64,000 bases of DNA from the NCBI GenBank assembly GCA_027531255.1, contig JAPZRU010000006.1:1-64000 (forward strand). The letters run 5' to 3'. This document shows positions 17,336-30,439 of the stretch, piece after piece. Both the position numbers and the translations under genes were made by a program. Below the pieces are notes generated by a model. That model searched no databases. It was given only the letters and a program-made list of their open reading frames with translations, and was not told the DNA's origin. The stretch comes from Steroidobacteraceae bacterium. Lineage in GTDB: Bacteria > Pseudomonadota > Gammaproteobacteria > Steroidobacterales > Steroidobacteraceae. Every line of letters begins with the position of its first letter. Within the stretch, counting starts at the first letter, position 1.

Positions 17336-19374
17336 ACGCGCTCGCGTGGCGGGTGACACGCTGGCGTGCGATAGAGCCCGGGTTCGCGCGGCTGCTCGCG
17401 ACGCTCGGCGCGCTGACGCTCGCGCTGCTGCCGCACGTTGCCCGGCTGTCCGTCTGGATCACGGCCGGCCTCGCGGTCGCGATGGCGGCGCGGCTCGCGG
17501 CGGAGCATCGCGGCTGGGCGCTGCCGCCGCGCTGGCTGCGGTGGACCGCCGCGCTGGCCGCAACCGCCGGCGTGCTCGTGAGCTACCGCACGCTGAACGG
17601 TCTCGAGGCCGGCACCGCGCTGCTCGCGGTGATGGCGGGCCTGAAGCTCGCCGAGACGCGCGCGCCGCGCGACCACGCGGTACTCGTGTTCATCGGCTAC
17701 TTCCTCTGCCTCGCCGCACTGCTGCAGGAGCAGAGCTTCGTGCAGCTGGCGTACGCCGTGGCCGCGTGCTGGGCGCTGACTGCGGCGCTCGCGCGCGTAC
17801 ACCGTCCGATCGAAGCGAACACGCCCGTGCGCCCGTTCCGCCTCGCCGGGCGCGTGCTGCTGCTCGGGCTGCCGCTGGCGGCGATCCTGTTCGTGTTCGT
17901 GCCGCGCATCGAGGGCCGCTTCTGGGCGGTGCCGACCGCGGCGGACCGCGGCACGACGGGTATCGACGAGGAGATGAGCCCGGGCGACGTCGCGGCGCTC
18001 GGCCTGTCGGACGACCCCGCCTTCCGCGCGTGGTTCACGAGCCCGGTGCCGGCGCCCGAGGATCGCTACTGGCGGATGCTCGTGCTCGAGCAGTTCGACG
18101 GCCGCACGTGGCGCCGCGCGCGCGACGACGGGCGCCGCGAGGCTTCGCTCGACGTGCGCGGACCGACCATCGACTACCGCATCGCGCTCGAACCCACGCA
18201 GCGGCAGTGGCTGCCTGCGCTCGACTACGTGACGACGTGGCCGGAGTCGGCGGCGATCCGCACGCGCGGCCTGCAGCTGATCCGCTGGGACTCGCGTCTG
18301 ATGGAGGCGCCGCGAGTCACCGAGCGCTTCGTCTACACCGCGCGGTCGGCGCCGCAGGCGCGCTGGATGGCGGACGAGCTGCCGCCCGACCTCGCGCTCC
18401 GCAATCTCGCGCTCCCCGAGGGTCGCCACCCGCGCACGCGCGCTCTCGCCGCGGAACTGCGGGCCGCGAGTCCGGAGCCGCGCGAGATCGTCGCCCGTGC
18501 GCTGGAGCGCTTCCGCTCGGAGCCGTTCGAGTACGTGCTGGAGCCGCCACCGCTCGGGGCGGACCCGGTGGACGAGTTCCTGTTCGAGACGCGCGCCGGC
18601 TTCTGCGAGCACTACTCCTCGGCGTTCGCGGTGCTGATGCGTGCAGCCGGCGTTCCGACGCGGGTCGTCACCGGCTACCAGGGCGGCGAGTCGAACGCCT
18701 ACGGCGGCTACCTGCTGGTCCGGCAGTCCACGGCGCATGCGTGGAACGAGGTGTGGATCGCAGGCGAAGGCTGGGTGCGGGTGGATCCGACCGCCGCCGT
18801 CGCGCCGGAGCGCGTGCGCCGCGGCCTGCTCGACGGCGCGAGCGTGCGCGGCGACGTGCCGGGCGAACTGTACGCGGAGGTGCCGTGGCTCGCGAACCTG
18901 CGCTCCGCCTGGGACGCCGCCCGGACCGCCTGGTACGACAAGGTCGTCGGCTTCAGCGGCCGCACGCAGCAGGCACTGCTCGAGAGACTCGGGCTCGGCG
19001 AGCGCGGCTGGCAGGGCCTCGCGATCGCGCTGGCCGCGAGCTTCGGCATGGCGGCGCTGCTGATGGCGGCGTGGCTCGCGTGGGAGTTCCGCCCGCCGCA
19101 CCGGGATCCGGTCGAGGTCGCCTGGGAGCGCGTGGGTGAACGTCTCGCCGCGCTGGGCTGCGGACGCGCGCCACACGAAGGCCCGTTCGACTACGCGCGT
19201 CGCGCTGCACGGGAGGTGCCGGCGGTGGCGCCGCGGCTTCGGGACCTGGTCGACGCCTACGTCGGGGTTCGCTACCTGCCCGGCGGCACGTCCAGCGAGC
19301 GCGACCGTTTCCTCGCGCTCGCGCGCGAGTTCGTCGCGCGGCCGACGATCGACGGCCGGAGACCCGACGCGTGA
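17332..19374 (+). CDS. Transglutaminase-like membrane protein, TgpA family
   Basis: This 680-residue protein has about six N-terminal membrane helices, a DUF3488 region, a periplasmic transglutaminase-core domain and a C-terminal membrane helix followed by a cytoplasmic DUF4129-like segment. The catalytic triad is intact: Cys425 (GFCEHYS), His469 (STAHAWNEVW) and Asp485 (VRVDPTAA). The best-studied homologue, TgpA of Pseudomonas aeruginosa, is essential for growth, with an undefined envelope role. GTG overlaps the DUF58 stop and the stop overlaps the mtfA start, so four genes form one coupled operon. Confidence 0.9.
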   Translation: MNALAWRVTRWRAIEPGFARLLATLGALTLALLPHVARLSVWITAGLAVAMAARLAAEHRGWALPPRWLRWTAALAATAGVLVSYRTLNGLEAGTALLAVMAGLKLAETRAPRDHAVLVFIGYFLCLAALLQEQSFVQLAYAVAACWALTAALARVHRPIEANTPVRPFRLAGRVLLLGLPLAAILFVFVPRIEGRFWAVPTAADRGTTGIDEEMSPGDVAALGLSDDPAFRAWFTSPVPAPEDRYWRMLVLEQFDGRTWRRARDDGRREASLDVRGPTIDYRIALEPTQRQWLPALDYVTTWPESAAIRTRGLQLIRWDSRLMEAPRVTERFVYTARSAPQARWMADELPPDLALRNLALPEGRHPRTRALAAELRAASPEPREIVARALERFRSEPFEYVLEPPPLGADPVDEFLFETRAGFCEHYSSAFAVLMRAAGVPTRVVTGYQGGESNAYGGYLLVRQSTAHAWNEVWIAGEGWVRVDPTAAVAPERVRRGLLDGASVRGDVPGELYAEVPWLANLRSAWDAARTAWYDKVVGFSGRTQQALLERLGLGERGWQGLAIALAASFGMAALLMAAWLAWEFRPPHRDPVEVAWERVGERLAALGCGRAPHEGPFDYARRAAREVPAVAPRLRDLVDAYVGVRYLPGGTSSERDRFLALAREFVARPTIDGRRPDA

Positions 19375-20174
19375 CCGCACTGCTGATCGCGTTCGGCTTC
19401 GGCCTCGCGATCATCGCGTGGCTCGTCGCCGGTCCCTGGTGGCGACGCCGCGCCCGCGCCCGCCTCGCCGCCGACCCGCTGCCGCCGGACTGGCGACGCG
19501 AGCTCGAGCGCTGGCCGCTCTACGCGCGCGTACCGGCCGAATTCCGGCCGAGGCTCGACGGCCTCGTGAAGATCTTCCTGGCCGAGAAGGAATTCGTCGG
19601 CTGCGGCGGCCTCGAGATCACCGACCCGATCCGCCTCGCGATCGCCGTGCAGGCCTGCCTGCTGGTGCTGAACCGCGACGAGCACGTGTTCGACGAACTG
19701 CACTCGATCCTGGTCTACCCCGACGAGTTCGTCGTGCCCGAGACCTGGGACGAGGACGGCGTCGTCACCGAGGGCGAGCGTGTGCTGGCCGGCCAGGCGT
19801 GGGACACGAGCCGCATCATCCTGTCGTGGCGCGACGTCGCCGAGTCCGGCGACGGCTACAACGTGGTCATCCACGAATTCGCGCACTACCTCGACGAGGA
19901 GTCGGGCGGCATCAACGGCGCACCGCGCCTGGCCACCGACGCCGACCACGAGCGATGGGCGGCCGTGATGCAGCAGGCGTTCGACGAACTGCAGGCGCGG
20001 GCGGAGGCCGGCGAGGAAACGCTGCTCGATCCGTACGGTGCCGAGGACGAGGCGGAGTTCTTCGCGGTCGCGACCGAGACCTTCTTCGAACTGCCGCGCG
20101 AACTGCGCGACGAGCACCCGGAACTCTATGCCGAGCTGAAGGCCTGCTACCGGCTCGATCCCGCCGAGTGGTGA
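19371..20174 (+). CDS. mtfA: M90-family metallopeptidase MtfA
   Basis: This 267-residue protein matches MtfA (DgsA anti-repressor, PF06167), a zinc peptidase that in E. coli binds Mlc and relieves repression of glucose uptake. The zinc motif is HEFAH in VVIHEFAHYLDEESGG near residue 165, with the downstream acidic region DEAEFFAVATE supplying the third ligand. The first 20 residues form a membrane anchor, unlike the soluble E. coli protein. The GTG start overlaps the transglutaminase stop by four bases. Confidence 0.9.
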   Translation: MTALLIAFGFGLAIIAWLVAGPWWRRRARARLAADPLPPDWRRELERWPLYARVPAEFRPRLDGLVKIFLAEKEFVGCGGLEITDPIRLAIAVQACLLVLNRDEHVFDELHSILVYPDEFVVPETWDEDGVVTEGERVLAGQAWDTSRIILSWRDVAESGDGYNVVIHEFAHYLDEESGGINGAPRLATDADHERWAAVMQQAFDELQARAEAGEETLLDPYGAEDEAEFFAVATETFFELPRELRDEHPELYAELKACYRLDPAEW

Positions 20175-20244
20175 GGCTGCCGCCGCACGGCCCGGCGGCG
20201 TGCGCCGGAACGCCGGCCCGCGGCTGCGCGCAGGCCCTGGCCGC

Positions 20245-21555
20245 TCACCGCCGCGGCTCCGCCGGCACCTTCGCCAGGAAGAAGGCCCCGACCACGAACA
20301 GCACCACGACCGACACGATGCCGAGCCGCGGGTCGCCGGTGACGACCGCGACCGTGCCCGTCAACAGCGGCCCGACGATCGCCGCGGCCTTGCCCATCAT
20401 GTTGTAGAAGCCGAAGAACTCGCCGGCCTTGCCCTCGGGCACCAGCCGGCCGTAGAGCGCGCGCGACAGCGACTGGATGCCGCCCTGGACGAGGCCGATC
20501 GTCACCGCGAGCGCGTAGAACTCGGCCTCGGAGTCGAGGAAGTACGCGTAGACCGACACCGCCGCGTACACCGCGATCGCGACGAAGATCCCGGTGCGCG
20601 CGCCGATCCGCTGGCCGAGCCAGCCGAACGCGAGCGCGGACGGGAAGCCGACGAACTGCGTGACGAGCAGCGCGGTCATCAGCGAGGCCTGCTCGAACCC
20701 GAGCGAGAGCCCGTAGTCCACGGCCATCTTGATGATCGTGTTCACGCCGTCGATGTAGAACCAGTACGCGAGCAGGAACCACAGCAGCGTGCGGTCGCGG
20801 CGTACGTGGGCGAACGTGCCGGCCAGCTCGCGGAAGCCTGCGCGGACGGCCTGCGCGGGCGGCAGCGGCGCCTCCGCACGCCGCTCCCGGACGAACAGCA
20901 GCAGCGGCACCGTGAACAGCAGCCACCACGCGCCGACCGTCACGAACGCCACCCGCACCGCCTGCGAGGCGTCCGCGATCCCGAACGCGCCCGGGTTCAG
21001 CACCATGAGCACGTTCACCGCGAACAGCACGCCGCCGCCGAGATAGCCGAGCGCGAAGCCGAAGCCGGACACGAGTTCGTACTCGCTCGGCTGCGCGACG
21101 TCGGTCAGCAGCGAGTCGTTGAACTGGTTGCCGCCCCAGAAGCCGAGCGAGGCCGCCGCGTAGAGCAGCGCCGCCGCCAGCCACTCGCCCTGCTGGACGA
21201 GATAGAGGCCGGCGGTCATCGCCGCCCCCAGCACCGTGAACAGCGCCAGCAGCTTGACGCGCGCGCCGCTCTTGTCCGCGATCGCGCCGATGACGGGCGC
21301 GAGCAGTGCGACGACGAGGCTCGCGACGCCGTTGGCGACGCCGAGCCTGAACGTGCTCTCGGTCGCCTCGACGCCGGCGTTCCAGTACTGCTTGAAGTAG
21401 ACGGGAAAGAACCCCGCCATCACGGTGGTCGCGAACGCCGAGTTCGCCCAGTCGTAGAGCGCCCAGCTGAACACGGGCCGGCGGAACAGCGGCGTCTTGC
21501 CCAAGCTCACCTCTGAAGGCGGTCGACCGTGCAGCCCGGGGCCAAGCTTAGCCAT
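20245..21555 (-). CDS. UMF1-family MFS transporter
   Basis: This 436-residue protein has twelve membrane helices and the YDWANSAFATTVMAGFFP motif near residue 33, the hallmark of the UMF1 subfamily of the major facilitator superfamily (related to yeast Atg22). Substrates of bacterial members are mostly unknown. The ATG has an AAGGGG ribosome-binding site five bases upstream. It lies downstream of prfC in the same direction, separated by 181 bases that contain a long palindrome, so it probably has its own transcription unit. It converges with mtfA. Confidence 0.9.
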   Translation of the reverse strand: MAKLGPGLHGRPPSEVSLGKTPLFRRPVFSWALYDWANSAFATTVMAGFFPVYFKQYWNAGVEATESTFRLGVANGVASLVVALLAPVIGAIADKSGARVKLLALFTVLGAAMTAGLYLVQQGEWLAAALLYAAASLGFWGGNQFNDSLLTDVAQPSEYELVSGFGFALGYLGGGVLFAVNVLMVLNPGAFGIADASQAVRVAFVTVGAWWLLFTVPLLLFVRERRAEAPLPPAQAVRAGFRELAGTFAHVRRDRTLLWFLLAYWFYIDGVNTIIKMAVDYGLSLGFEQASLMTALLVTQFVGFPSALAFGWLGQRIGARTGIFVAIAVYAAVSVYAYFLDSEAEFYALAVTIGLVQGGIQSLSRALYGRLVPEGKAGEFFGFYNMMGKAAAIVGPLLTGTVAVVTGDPRLGIVSVVVLFVVGAFFLAKVPAEPRR

Positions 21556-21630
21556 GCCAGCCCCTTCCCCACCACCTCACCGCCGAGCACCACGCCGGAG
21601 GACGGTGCCACGACGCGCGACCACGGGGGC

Positions 21631-21721
21631 CGGGCCGGGCAGCAGCCCGCGCAGGCCTTCAAGGACGTGGCGGCCGGAGGCTGCCCATCGTCCGGGCCTG
21701 CGCGGGCTGCCGCCCGGCCCG
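21631..21721 (-). terminator. 27-bp inverted repeat downstream of prfC
   Basis: Arms at 21631-21657 and 21695-21721 are complementary at 26 of 27 positions, with a 37-base loop. The first arm begins CGGGCCGGGC and ends GCGCAGGCC. It starts 16 bases after the prfC stop in the direction of transcription. No T run follows, so it would be a non-canonical terminator, an mRNA-stabilising hairpin or a REP-like element. It is the longest palindrome seen in the window. Confidence 0.5.
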
Positions 21722-21736
21722 GCCGCCGCGGGAGCG

Positions 21737-23335
<1,599 letters not shown>

Positions 23336-23344
23336 CCCGCCATT

Positions 23345-23866
23345 CTAGCGTCGCAGGCCGTCCGGCGAGGGCGTGCGCTTCTCGGACCAGGCGTCCAGGT
23401 CGAGCCGGTAGACGAGCGCGTCCTCGCGGCCGCCGACCGCCTGGTAGTAGCCGCGCCGGATGCCGACCGGCTCGAACCCCAGCGATTCGTAGAGCAGGAT
23501 CGCGGGCCGGTTCGACGGCCGCACCTCGAGGAACGCCCAGCCCTGCCCCGCGTCGCGCGCCTGGTCGAGCAGCCACGCGAGCAGGCGGCGCCCATAGCCG
23601 TGGCCACGCAGGTCCGCGCGGATGCAGATGTTCAGGATGTGCGCCTCGCCCGCGCCCATCGACATGATGCCGTAGCCGCCGAGCCCGTCCGGCGTCTGCA
23701 TCACGCGGCAGACGTAGCCCACGCGCAGGCAGTCGCGGAAGATGCCCTCGCTCCACGGGAACAGGTAGGCCGCGCGCTCCAGCGCGATCACCGCGGAAAC
23801 GTCGGTGTCCTGCATCCGGCGGTGCGTGACGCGGTCCGCCGGGTGGTCGTCACGCGCGGTGGCCAC
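23345..23866 (-). CDS. rimI: Ribosomal protein S18 alanine N-acetyltransferase RimI
   Basis: This 173-residue GNAT acetyltransferase matches RimI. The first strand (THRRMQDTDVSAVIALE) is followed by AYLFPWSEGIF, typical for RimI, then the acetyl-CoA loop RGHGYGRRLL near 92 and the NRPAILLYESLGFEPVG motif near 120-136. The GTG start lies 17 bases inside the upstream glycosylase gene; a later ATG would cut into the first strand. E. coli RimI has 148 residues; the extra length is split between both ends. Confidence 0.9.
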   Translation of the reverse strand: MATARDDHPADRVTHRRMQDTDVSAVIALERAAYLFPWSEGIFRDCLRVGYVCRVMQTPDGLGGYGIMSMGAGEAHILNICIRADLRGHGYGRRLLAWLLDQARDAGQGWAFLEVRPSNRPAILLYESLGFEPVGIRRGYYQAVGGREDALVYRLDLDAWSEKRTPSPDGLRR

Positions 23867-24563
23867 GCAGGACCTCCCGGGCGTAGAGCAGGTCGGTCCA
23901 GGCCCTGCGCTTCTCGCCGGGCGAGCGCAGCAGGTAGGCCGGGTGGTAGGTCACGACCACGGGGATGCCGAACGGCGCGAGCGAGTGCACGCGGCCGCGC
24001 AGCTTGCCCAGCGGCGCGTCGGTGCCGAGCAGGTTCTGTGCGGCGATGCGCCCGACGCAGAGGATCAGCTTCGGCTGCGCGAGCGCGATCTGCCGCTGCA
24101 GGTACGGCTGGCAGGCCTCGACCTCGTGCGGCTTCGGATCGCGGTTGCCGGGCGGGCGGCACTTCAGCACGTTCGCGATGTAGACCGTCTCGCGCGAGAG
24201 CCCGAGCGCCCGCAGCATCGCGTCGAGCAACTGTCCGGCGCGGCCCACGAACGGCTCCCCGCGCTTGTCCTCCTGCTCGCCCGGGGCCTCGCCGACCACG
24301 AACCACTCGGCCTGCCGGTGCCCGACGCCGAACACGGTCTGCGTGCGCGTGGCCTCGAGCCCGCAGCGCGTGCAGGCCGCGACCGCGCGGGCGAGCGTGT
24401 CCCAGTCCATCGTCTCGACGCTCGCGGCGGCGAGCGCGGCCGCAGGCTCGACGGCGACTCCCGGCGCGACGAACGCGGGCGCCCCGAGGACGCGATCCGC
24501 GCGCGGCACGTAGCGGTCGATGCCGAGCGTCCGCAGGATCGCGTCGCGCCGCGGGTCGATCAC
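23850..24563 (-). CDS. Family 4 uracil-DNA glycosylase (Fe-S)
   Basis: This 237-residue enzyme removes uracil from DNA. It belongs to the family 4/5-like [4Fe-4S] group: Cys64, Cys67, Cys135 and Cys151 form the cluster pattern, the catalytic motif GEAPGEQED is at 91-99 with GEPFVG after it, and the second active-site motif is YHPAYLL near 206-212. The first 50 residues are a variable Ala-rich region. Its GTG overlaps the pssA stop by four bases and its end overlaps rimI by 17, so it is firmly inside the operon. Confidence 0.92.
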   Translation of the reverse strand: MIDPRRDAILRTLGIDRYVPRADRVLGAPAFVAPGVAVEPAAALAAASVETMDWDTLARAVAACTRCGLEATRTQTVFGVGHRQAEWFVVGEAPGEQEDKRGEPFVGRAGQLLDAMLRALGLSRETVYIANVLKCRPPGNRDPKPHEVEACQPYLQRQIALAQPKLILCVGRIAAQNLLGTDAPLGKLRGRVHSLAPFGIPVVVTYHPAYLLRSPGEKRRAWTDLLYAREVLRGHRA

Positions 24564-25396
24564 TGTCGCCGCGCTCCCGCGCCGGGCGGCTCCGCGGCAC
24601 CCGGCGGCGGGCGGCGCCGCGCGCGCCGCCACAGCCAGGCGAGCGGCGCGGACGCCGCGAACGCCCCGAACAGCGTCAGCAGCACGACCGGCGGGTTCGC
24701 GGCGATGATCACGAACGTGAGCGGCACGATCAGCGCGTAGCCGTAGCGCACGCGGCCCGTGAGCCTGAAGCCCTTGAAGCTCGAGTAGTAGAAGCGGCTC
24801 ACCATCAGCACGCCCGCGGTGGCCGTGACCGCGAAAGCGGCCACGAGCCCGCCGAACCCGCCGATGCCGTACTCCGCCGCGCACCAGATGAACGCGGCGA
24901 CGATCGCGGCCGCCGACGGCGACGGCAGTCCTTCGAAGAAGCGCTTGTCGACGACGGCGGTGCGCGCGTTGAAGCGGGCGAGCCGCAGCGCCGCGGCCAC
25001 CGCGTAGAAGAACGTGACGAGCCAGCCGATGCGGCCCCACGTGGCGTTGTACTCGGCGATCGCGGCGACGCCCCACTGGTAGACGACGATCGCGGGCGCG
25101 AGGCCGAACGCGACCATGTCGCAGAGGCTGTCGTACTCCTTGCCGAACGTGCTCTCGGTGCGGGTCCAGCGCGCGATGCGCCCGTCGAGCCCGTCGAACA
25201 GCATCGCGCCGAAGACCGCGATCGCGGCGCGGTCGAAGTTATGGTCGATCGCGGCGACGATGGCGTAGAACCCGGCGAACAGCGTGCCGGTCGTCAGCAG
25301 GTTCGGCAGCAGGTAGATGCCGCGGCGGCGCGGCCGCACGGGCGGCGCGGTCTGCAGGCCGTCCTGGGACGCGGTGTCGTCGTCGGGCGCGATCAT
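24560..25396 (-). CDS. pssA: CDP-diacylglycerol-serine O-phosphatidyltransferase
   Basis: This 278-residue integral membrane enzyme makes phosphatidylserine from CDP-diacylglycerol and serine, the committed step to phosphatidylethanolamine. The CDP-alcohol transferase motif is complete: Asp68, Asp71, Gly72, Ala75, Arg76, Gly85, Asp89 and Asp93. The segment RGIYLLPNLLTTGTLFAGF is typical of the type II (Bacillus-like) PssA, not the phospholipase-D-like E. coli enzyme. The ATG was chosen because upstream sequence is basic, low-complexity and unlike PssA. It leads the pssA-glycosylase-rimI-prfC operon and diverges from proS. Confidence 0.93.
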   Translation of the reverse strand: MIAPDDDTASQDGLQTAPPVRPRRRGIYLLPNLLTTGTLFAGFYAIVAAIDHNFDRAAIAVFGAMLFDGLDGRIARWTRTESTFGKEYDSLCDMVAFGLAPAIVVYQWGVAAIAEYNATWGRIGWLVTFFYAVAAALRLARFNARTAVVDKRFFEGLPSPSAAAIVAAFIWCAAEYGIGGFGGLVAAFAVTATAGVLMVSRFYYSSFKGFRLTGRVRYGYALIVPLTFVIIAANPPVVLLTLFGAFAASAPLAWLWRRARRRPPPGAAEPPGAGARRQ

Positions 25397-25582
25397 GATG
25401 GGGTTCGCCTGGGGTCGCTGCGGTCGGGCTCCGGCGCCCCCTCGGGCCCTCGCCGTACTGCGCCGGCGCAGTCCCGGTTCGGGCCAGCGTCGGCAGCGGG
25501 GAATCATAGGGCCTGCGGGAAGAACGCCACAACCGACGAGGGCCGTCCGCGACCGGGTGCACGAAGGGCTCGCGGCATCGCC

Positions 25583-25591
25583 TGCTAATAT
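25583..25591 (+). promoter_or_regulatory. Extended -10 promoter for proS
   Basis: TG at 25583-25584, one base, then TAATAT (25586-25591) makes an extended -10 element about 57 bases before the proS ATG. No good -35 hexamer is at the right distance, which is usual for extended -10 promoters. The short AT patch stands out in the 251-base divergent region between pssA and proS. Confidence 0.5.
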
Positions 25592-25647
25592 ACGCGACTC
25601 CGCGTGCCCGCCCCGGCGCGCACTCCGATCGCCAGACCGAGTCGCCC

Positions 25648-27363
25648 ATGCGCCTGTCCCAGTACCCGATAGCGAACATGAAGGACGTCCCGGCCGAGGC
25701 CGAGGTCGTCAGCCACCAGCTGATGCTGCGGGCCGGCCTGATCCGCCGCCTCGCCGCCGGGCTCTACACGTGGCTGCCGATGGGCCTGCGCGTGTTGCGC
25801 AAGGTCGAGACGGTGATCCGCGAGGAGATGGACCGCGCGGGCGCGCTCGAGGTGCTGATGCCGACGATCCAGCCGGCGGAACTGTGGCAGGAATCCGGTC
25901 GCTGGGACCAGTTCGGGCCCGAACTGCTGCGCCTCGACGACCGCCACGAGCGCGACTTCGTCTACGGCCCGACGCACGAGGAGGTCATCACCGACCTCGC
26001 GCGGCGCGAACTGCAGAGCTACCGGCAGCTGCCGGTGAACTTCTACCAGGTCCAGCTGAAGTTCCGCGACGAGATCCGCCCGCGCTTCGGCGTGATGCGC
26101 GCGCGCGAATTCCTGATGAAGGACGCGTACAGCTTCCACCTCGACGAGCCCTCGCTGGTCGAGGGCTACCAGAAGATGTACGAAGCCTACACGCGGATCT
26201 TCACGCGCCTCGGGCTGAAGTTCCGCGCGGTGCAGGCGGACACCGGCGCGATCGGCGGCACCGGCTCGCAGGAGTTCCACGTGCTGGCCGCGAGCGGCGA
26301 GGACGCGATCGCGTTCTCCGACGGCGACGAGTACGCGGCCAACATCGAGAAGGCCGAGGCCGTGGCCCCGGCCACACCGCGCGCCCCGGCCTCGCAGCAG
26401 CTCGCGAAGGTGCACACGCCGGGCGTGAAGACGATCGCGGAGCTCTGCCGCTTCCTGGGCGTGCCGGCCGAGCAGACGGTGAAGGCGATCGTGCTCGAGG
26501 GCGTCGACGGCAGGCCCGTGCTGCTGCTGGTCCGCGGCGACCACGAACTCAACATGATCAAGGCGGCCCGGCTGCCGCAGCTGAAGCAGCCCGTCACGTT
26601 CGCGACCGAGGCCGCGATACGCGAGGCCTTCGGCGCGAGCCCGGGCTCGCTCGGCCCAGTTGGCTTCGCGGGCGTCGTGATCGCCGATCACGCGGCCGCC
26701 CACGTCGCCGACGCCGTGGTCGGGGCGAACGCGGACGACCATCACTACGCCGGCTTCAACTTCGGACGCGACTGCCCGGAACCGTCGACCGCGGACCTGC
26801 GCAACGTCGTGGAAGGCGACCCGAGCCCGACGGGCAAGGGCCGGCTGTCGATCGCCCGCGGCATCGAGGTGGGCCACATCTTCCAGCTCGGCCGCAAGTA
26901 CAGCGAGTCGATGGGCGCGACCGTGCTCGACGAGCAGGGCAGGAAGGTCACGATGTGGATGGGCTGCTACGGCATCGGCGTCACGCGCGTCGTGGCCGCC
27001 GCGATCGAGCAGAACCACGACGAGCGCGGCATCGTCTGGCCCGAGCCGATCGCGCCGTTCGACGTCGTGCTGGTGCCGCTGAACTACCAGAAGTCCGCGC
27101 GCGTTCGCGATGCGGTGGAACAGCTCTACCGCGAGCTGCAGGCCGCGGGCTACGAAGTGCTGCTCGACGACCGCGACGCGCGCCCCGGCGTGAAGTTCGC
27201 GGATGCGGAGCTCTACGGCATTCCGCAACGCATCGTGGTCGCCGAACGCGGGCTCGACGCCGGCCGGCTGGAGTACCGGCACCGGCGCGCGGCGGCGAAC
27301 GAGGAGTTCCCGGCCGGCGAGGCCGTCGCGTTCCTGCGCGCGAAGCGCGCGGCGACGGTCTGA
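25648..27363 (+). CDS. proS: Prolyl-tRNA synthetase
   Basis: This 571-residue class II synthetase charges tRNA-Pro and is the bacterial type with an inserted editing domain (about 235-400), of the same size as E. coli ProS (572). The N-terminus [21 protein letters not shown], motif 2 around [16 protein letters not shown] and motif 3 ending in [14 protein letters not shown] are present. The C-terminal anticodon-binding domain begins near 475. It has its own promoter region shared with the divergent pssA. Confidence 0.97.
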   Translation: MRLSQYPIANMKDVPAEAEVVSHQLMLRAGLIRRLAAGLYTWLPMGLRVLRKVETVIREEMDRAGALEVLMPTIQPAELWQESGRWDQFGPELLRLDDRHERDFVYGPTHEEVITDLARRELQSYRQLPVNFYQVQLKFRDEIRPRFGVMRAREFLMKDAYSFHLDEPSLVEGYQKMYEAYTRIFTRLGLKFRAVQADTGAIGGTGSQEFHVLAASGEDAIAFSDGDEYAANIEKAEAVAPATPRAPASQQLAKVHTPGVKTIAELCRFLGVPAEQTVKAIVLEGVDGRPVLLLVRGDHELNMIKAARLPQLKQPVTFATEAAIREAFGASPGSLGPVGFAGVVIADHAAAHVADAVVGANADDHHYAGFNFGRDCPEPSTADLRNVVEGDPSPTGKGRLSIARGIEVGHIFQLGRKYSESMGATVLDEQGRKVTMWMGCYGIGVTRVVAAAIEQNHDERGIVWPEPIAPFDVVLVPLNYQKSARVRDAVEQLYRELQAAGYEVLLDDRDARPGVKFADAELYGIPQRIVVAERGLDAGRLEYRHRRAAANEEFPAGEAVAFLRAKRAATV

Positions 27364-27388
27364 CGCCGGGCATCCAGGGTCGAGCCCC

Positions 27389-28051
27389 GTGCACGCAGCG
27401 GGCACCGAACGCCGCCGGAACACGCCGCTGGCCTCGCCGTGCAGCGCGGCCGTGCTCGCGCTGGTGCTCGCACTCGCCGCGGTGCTCGCGCCCGCCCCCA
27501 CGTTGGCCACCGCACAGCGCGACGCGGAGCTCGGCCCGATCCTGCGCCAGGCCATCACGCATCAGGGCTGCGACGACCACCCGGATCACTTCGACGAGGA
27601 AGTGTTCTTCAAGCTGCACGAGCCACGGCTGCGGCGGCTCGTGCAGGAGCCGCAGCGCCGCATCGCGATCCTGCAGAGCGTCTACTGCGAGACGCACCGC
27701 GTGAAGCGGCGCTACCGCGACGAGAAGCGCTTCGAGCTCCGGATGACGCCGGAACTCGTGCTCGCGGTCATGGACGTCGAGAGCCGCTTCGATCCCTACG
27801 CGGTGTCTTCCGCCGGCGCGGTCGGGCTGATGCAGGTGATGCCGTTCTGGCCGCGCGAACTCGGCGTCGAGAACCGGCTGTTCGGGAGCATCGACTTCAA
27901 CGTACGGCTCGGCGTCGAGATCCTCGCCTACTACATGCACAAGGAGCGCAACGATCACGTGCGCGCGCTCGGCCGCTACAACGGCAGCCTCGGGCGGCGC
28001 AAGTATCCGGACCTCGTGCTGGGACGGCTGAACGCGCGCTGGGGCAGCTGA
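27389..28051 (+). CDS. Secreted lytic transglycosylase (SLT domain)
   Basis: This 220-residue protein has a signal-peptide-like N-terminus (Arg-rich then Ala/Leu/Val to about residue 38) and a C-terminal SLT family 1 lysozyme-like domain. The catalytic glutamate is in VMDVESRFDPYA (about 131), followed by GAVGLMQVMPFW and the RYNGS motif near 202, as in MltE/Slt-type enzymes that cleave peptidoglycan glycan strands. GTG is the only suitable start after proS, 25 bases downstream. Linkage of proS with such a gene is known in gammaproteobacteria. Confidence 0.85.
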   Translation: MHAAGTERRRNTPLASPCSAAVLALVLALAAVLAPAPTLATAQRDAELGPILRQAITHQGCDDHPDHFDEEVFFKLHEPRLRRLVQEPQRRIAILQSVYCETHRVKRRYRDEKRFELRMTPELVLAVMDVESRFDPYAVSSAGAVGLMQVMPFWPRELGVENRLFGSIDFNVRLGVEILAYYMHKERNDHVRALGRYNGSLGRRKYPDLVLGRLNARWGS

Positions 28052-28074
28052 CGCGACGCGCGGCGGGCCGCCTC

Positions 28075-28352
28075 TCAGCCGCGCGCGAACCCGTCGACGG
28101 CGGGCACCGGCTCCACCGCCTCGACGCGCACCTCCGTGACGCGTGCGAGCGGCGGTCCCTGCCAGAGCCACTCGAGCAGGCGCTCCACCGCGTGCGCCTC
28201 GCCCACCGCGAGGACCTCGACGCGACCGTCCGGCAGGTTGTGCGCGTAGCCGCGCAGGCCGAGTTCGAGTGCGCGGTCGCGCGTGGCACCGCGAAACCAG
28301 ACGCCCTGCACGCGCCCGACGACCCAGGCGCGCCGCGCGACCTTCGCCGAGG

Positions 28353-28356
<4 letters not shown>
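28075..28356 (-). CDS. acyP: Acylphosphatase
   Basis: This 93-residue enzyme hydrolyses acyl phosphates. It has the diagnostic phosphate-binding loop [10 protein letters not shown] (14-23, with catalytic Arg) and the [13 protein letters not shown] strand with catalytic Asn40. The start must be TTG, because no ATG or GTG exists before the first conserved strand; the TTG overlaps the stop of the upstream lipoprotein gene by four bases (TTGA), suggesting reinitiation-dependent translation. Confidence 0.92.
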
Positions 28357-29789
<1,433 letters not shown>

Positions 29790-30439
29790 GCCGGCGCTGC
29801 CGCGCGAGCGCGGCCCGGTCGAGCCGATCCAGCACCTCGCACAGCGCGGCGTAGTCGCGCGGCAGCCGCCGCGTCAGCCACTGCAGCGTGTCATCCGGCA
29901 GTTCCAGTCCGAGCGCCTGCGCACGCGCCTGCAGCGCCGGCGCGTGGTCCTCGTCGCCGAGCGACTTCAGGTTCCACACGACGGCGGCGGCGAGCCGCGA
30001 CGCGAGGTCCGGCAGCCGCAAGGGCACGGCCGCGGGCGCCGCGCCGGCGGCGATCACGAGATTGCCGCCGCGCTCGGCCAGTTCGTTGTGCAGCACGAAC
30101 AGCGCGCGCTCCCACCCGTCGCGGCCGGCGACCGCGTCGAGATCGTCGAGGCAGACGAGTTGCAGGCCCTCGAGACCCGCGAGCATCGCGGGCTCCAGCC
30201 AGCTCTCGGCGAGCGGCAGGTAGGCGCTGGCGCGCCGCAGGTCCCCGGCGCGCGCGCACGCGGCCTGCAGCAGGTGCGTGCGCCCCGCACCGGGAGCGGA
30301 CCAGATCCAGAGCGGCGGCAGCCCGCCGTCGCACGAGCGCGCCTCGAGCGCCGCGAGCAGCGGCGCATTCGCGCCGGCGTGGAACGAGGCCAGGGTAGCC
30401 GACGCCCGCAGCCGGACGCCGAGCGGCAGCTGCTCCATC

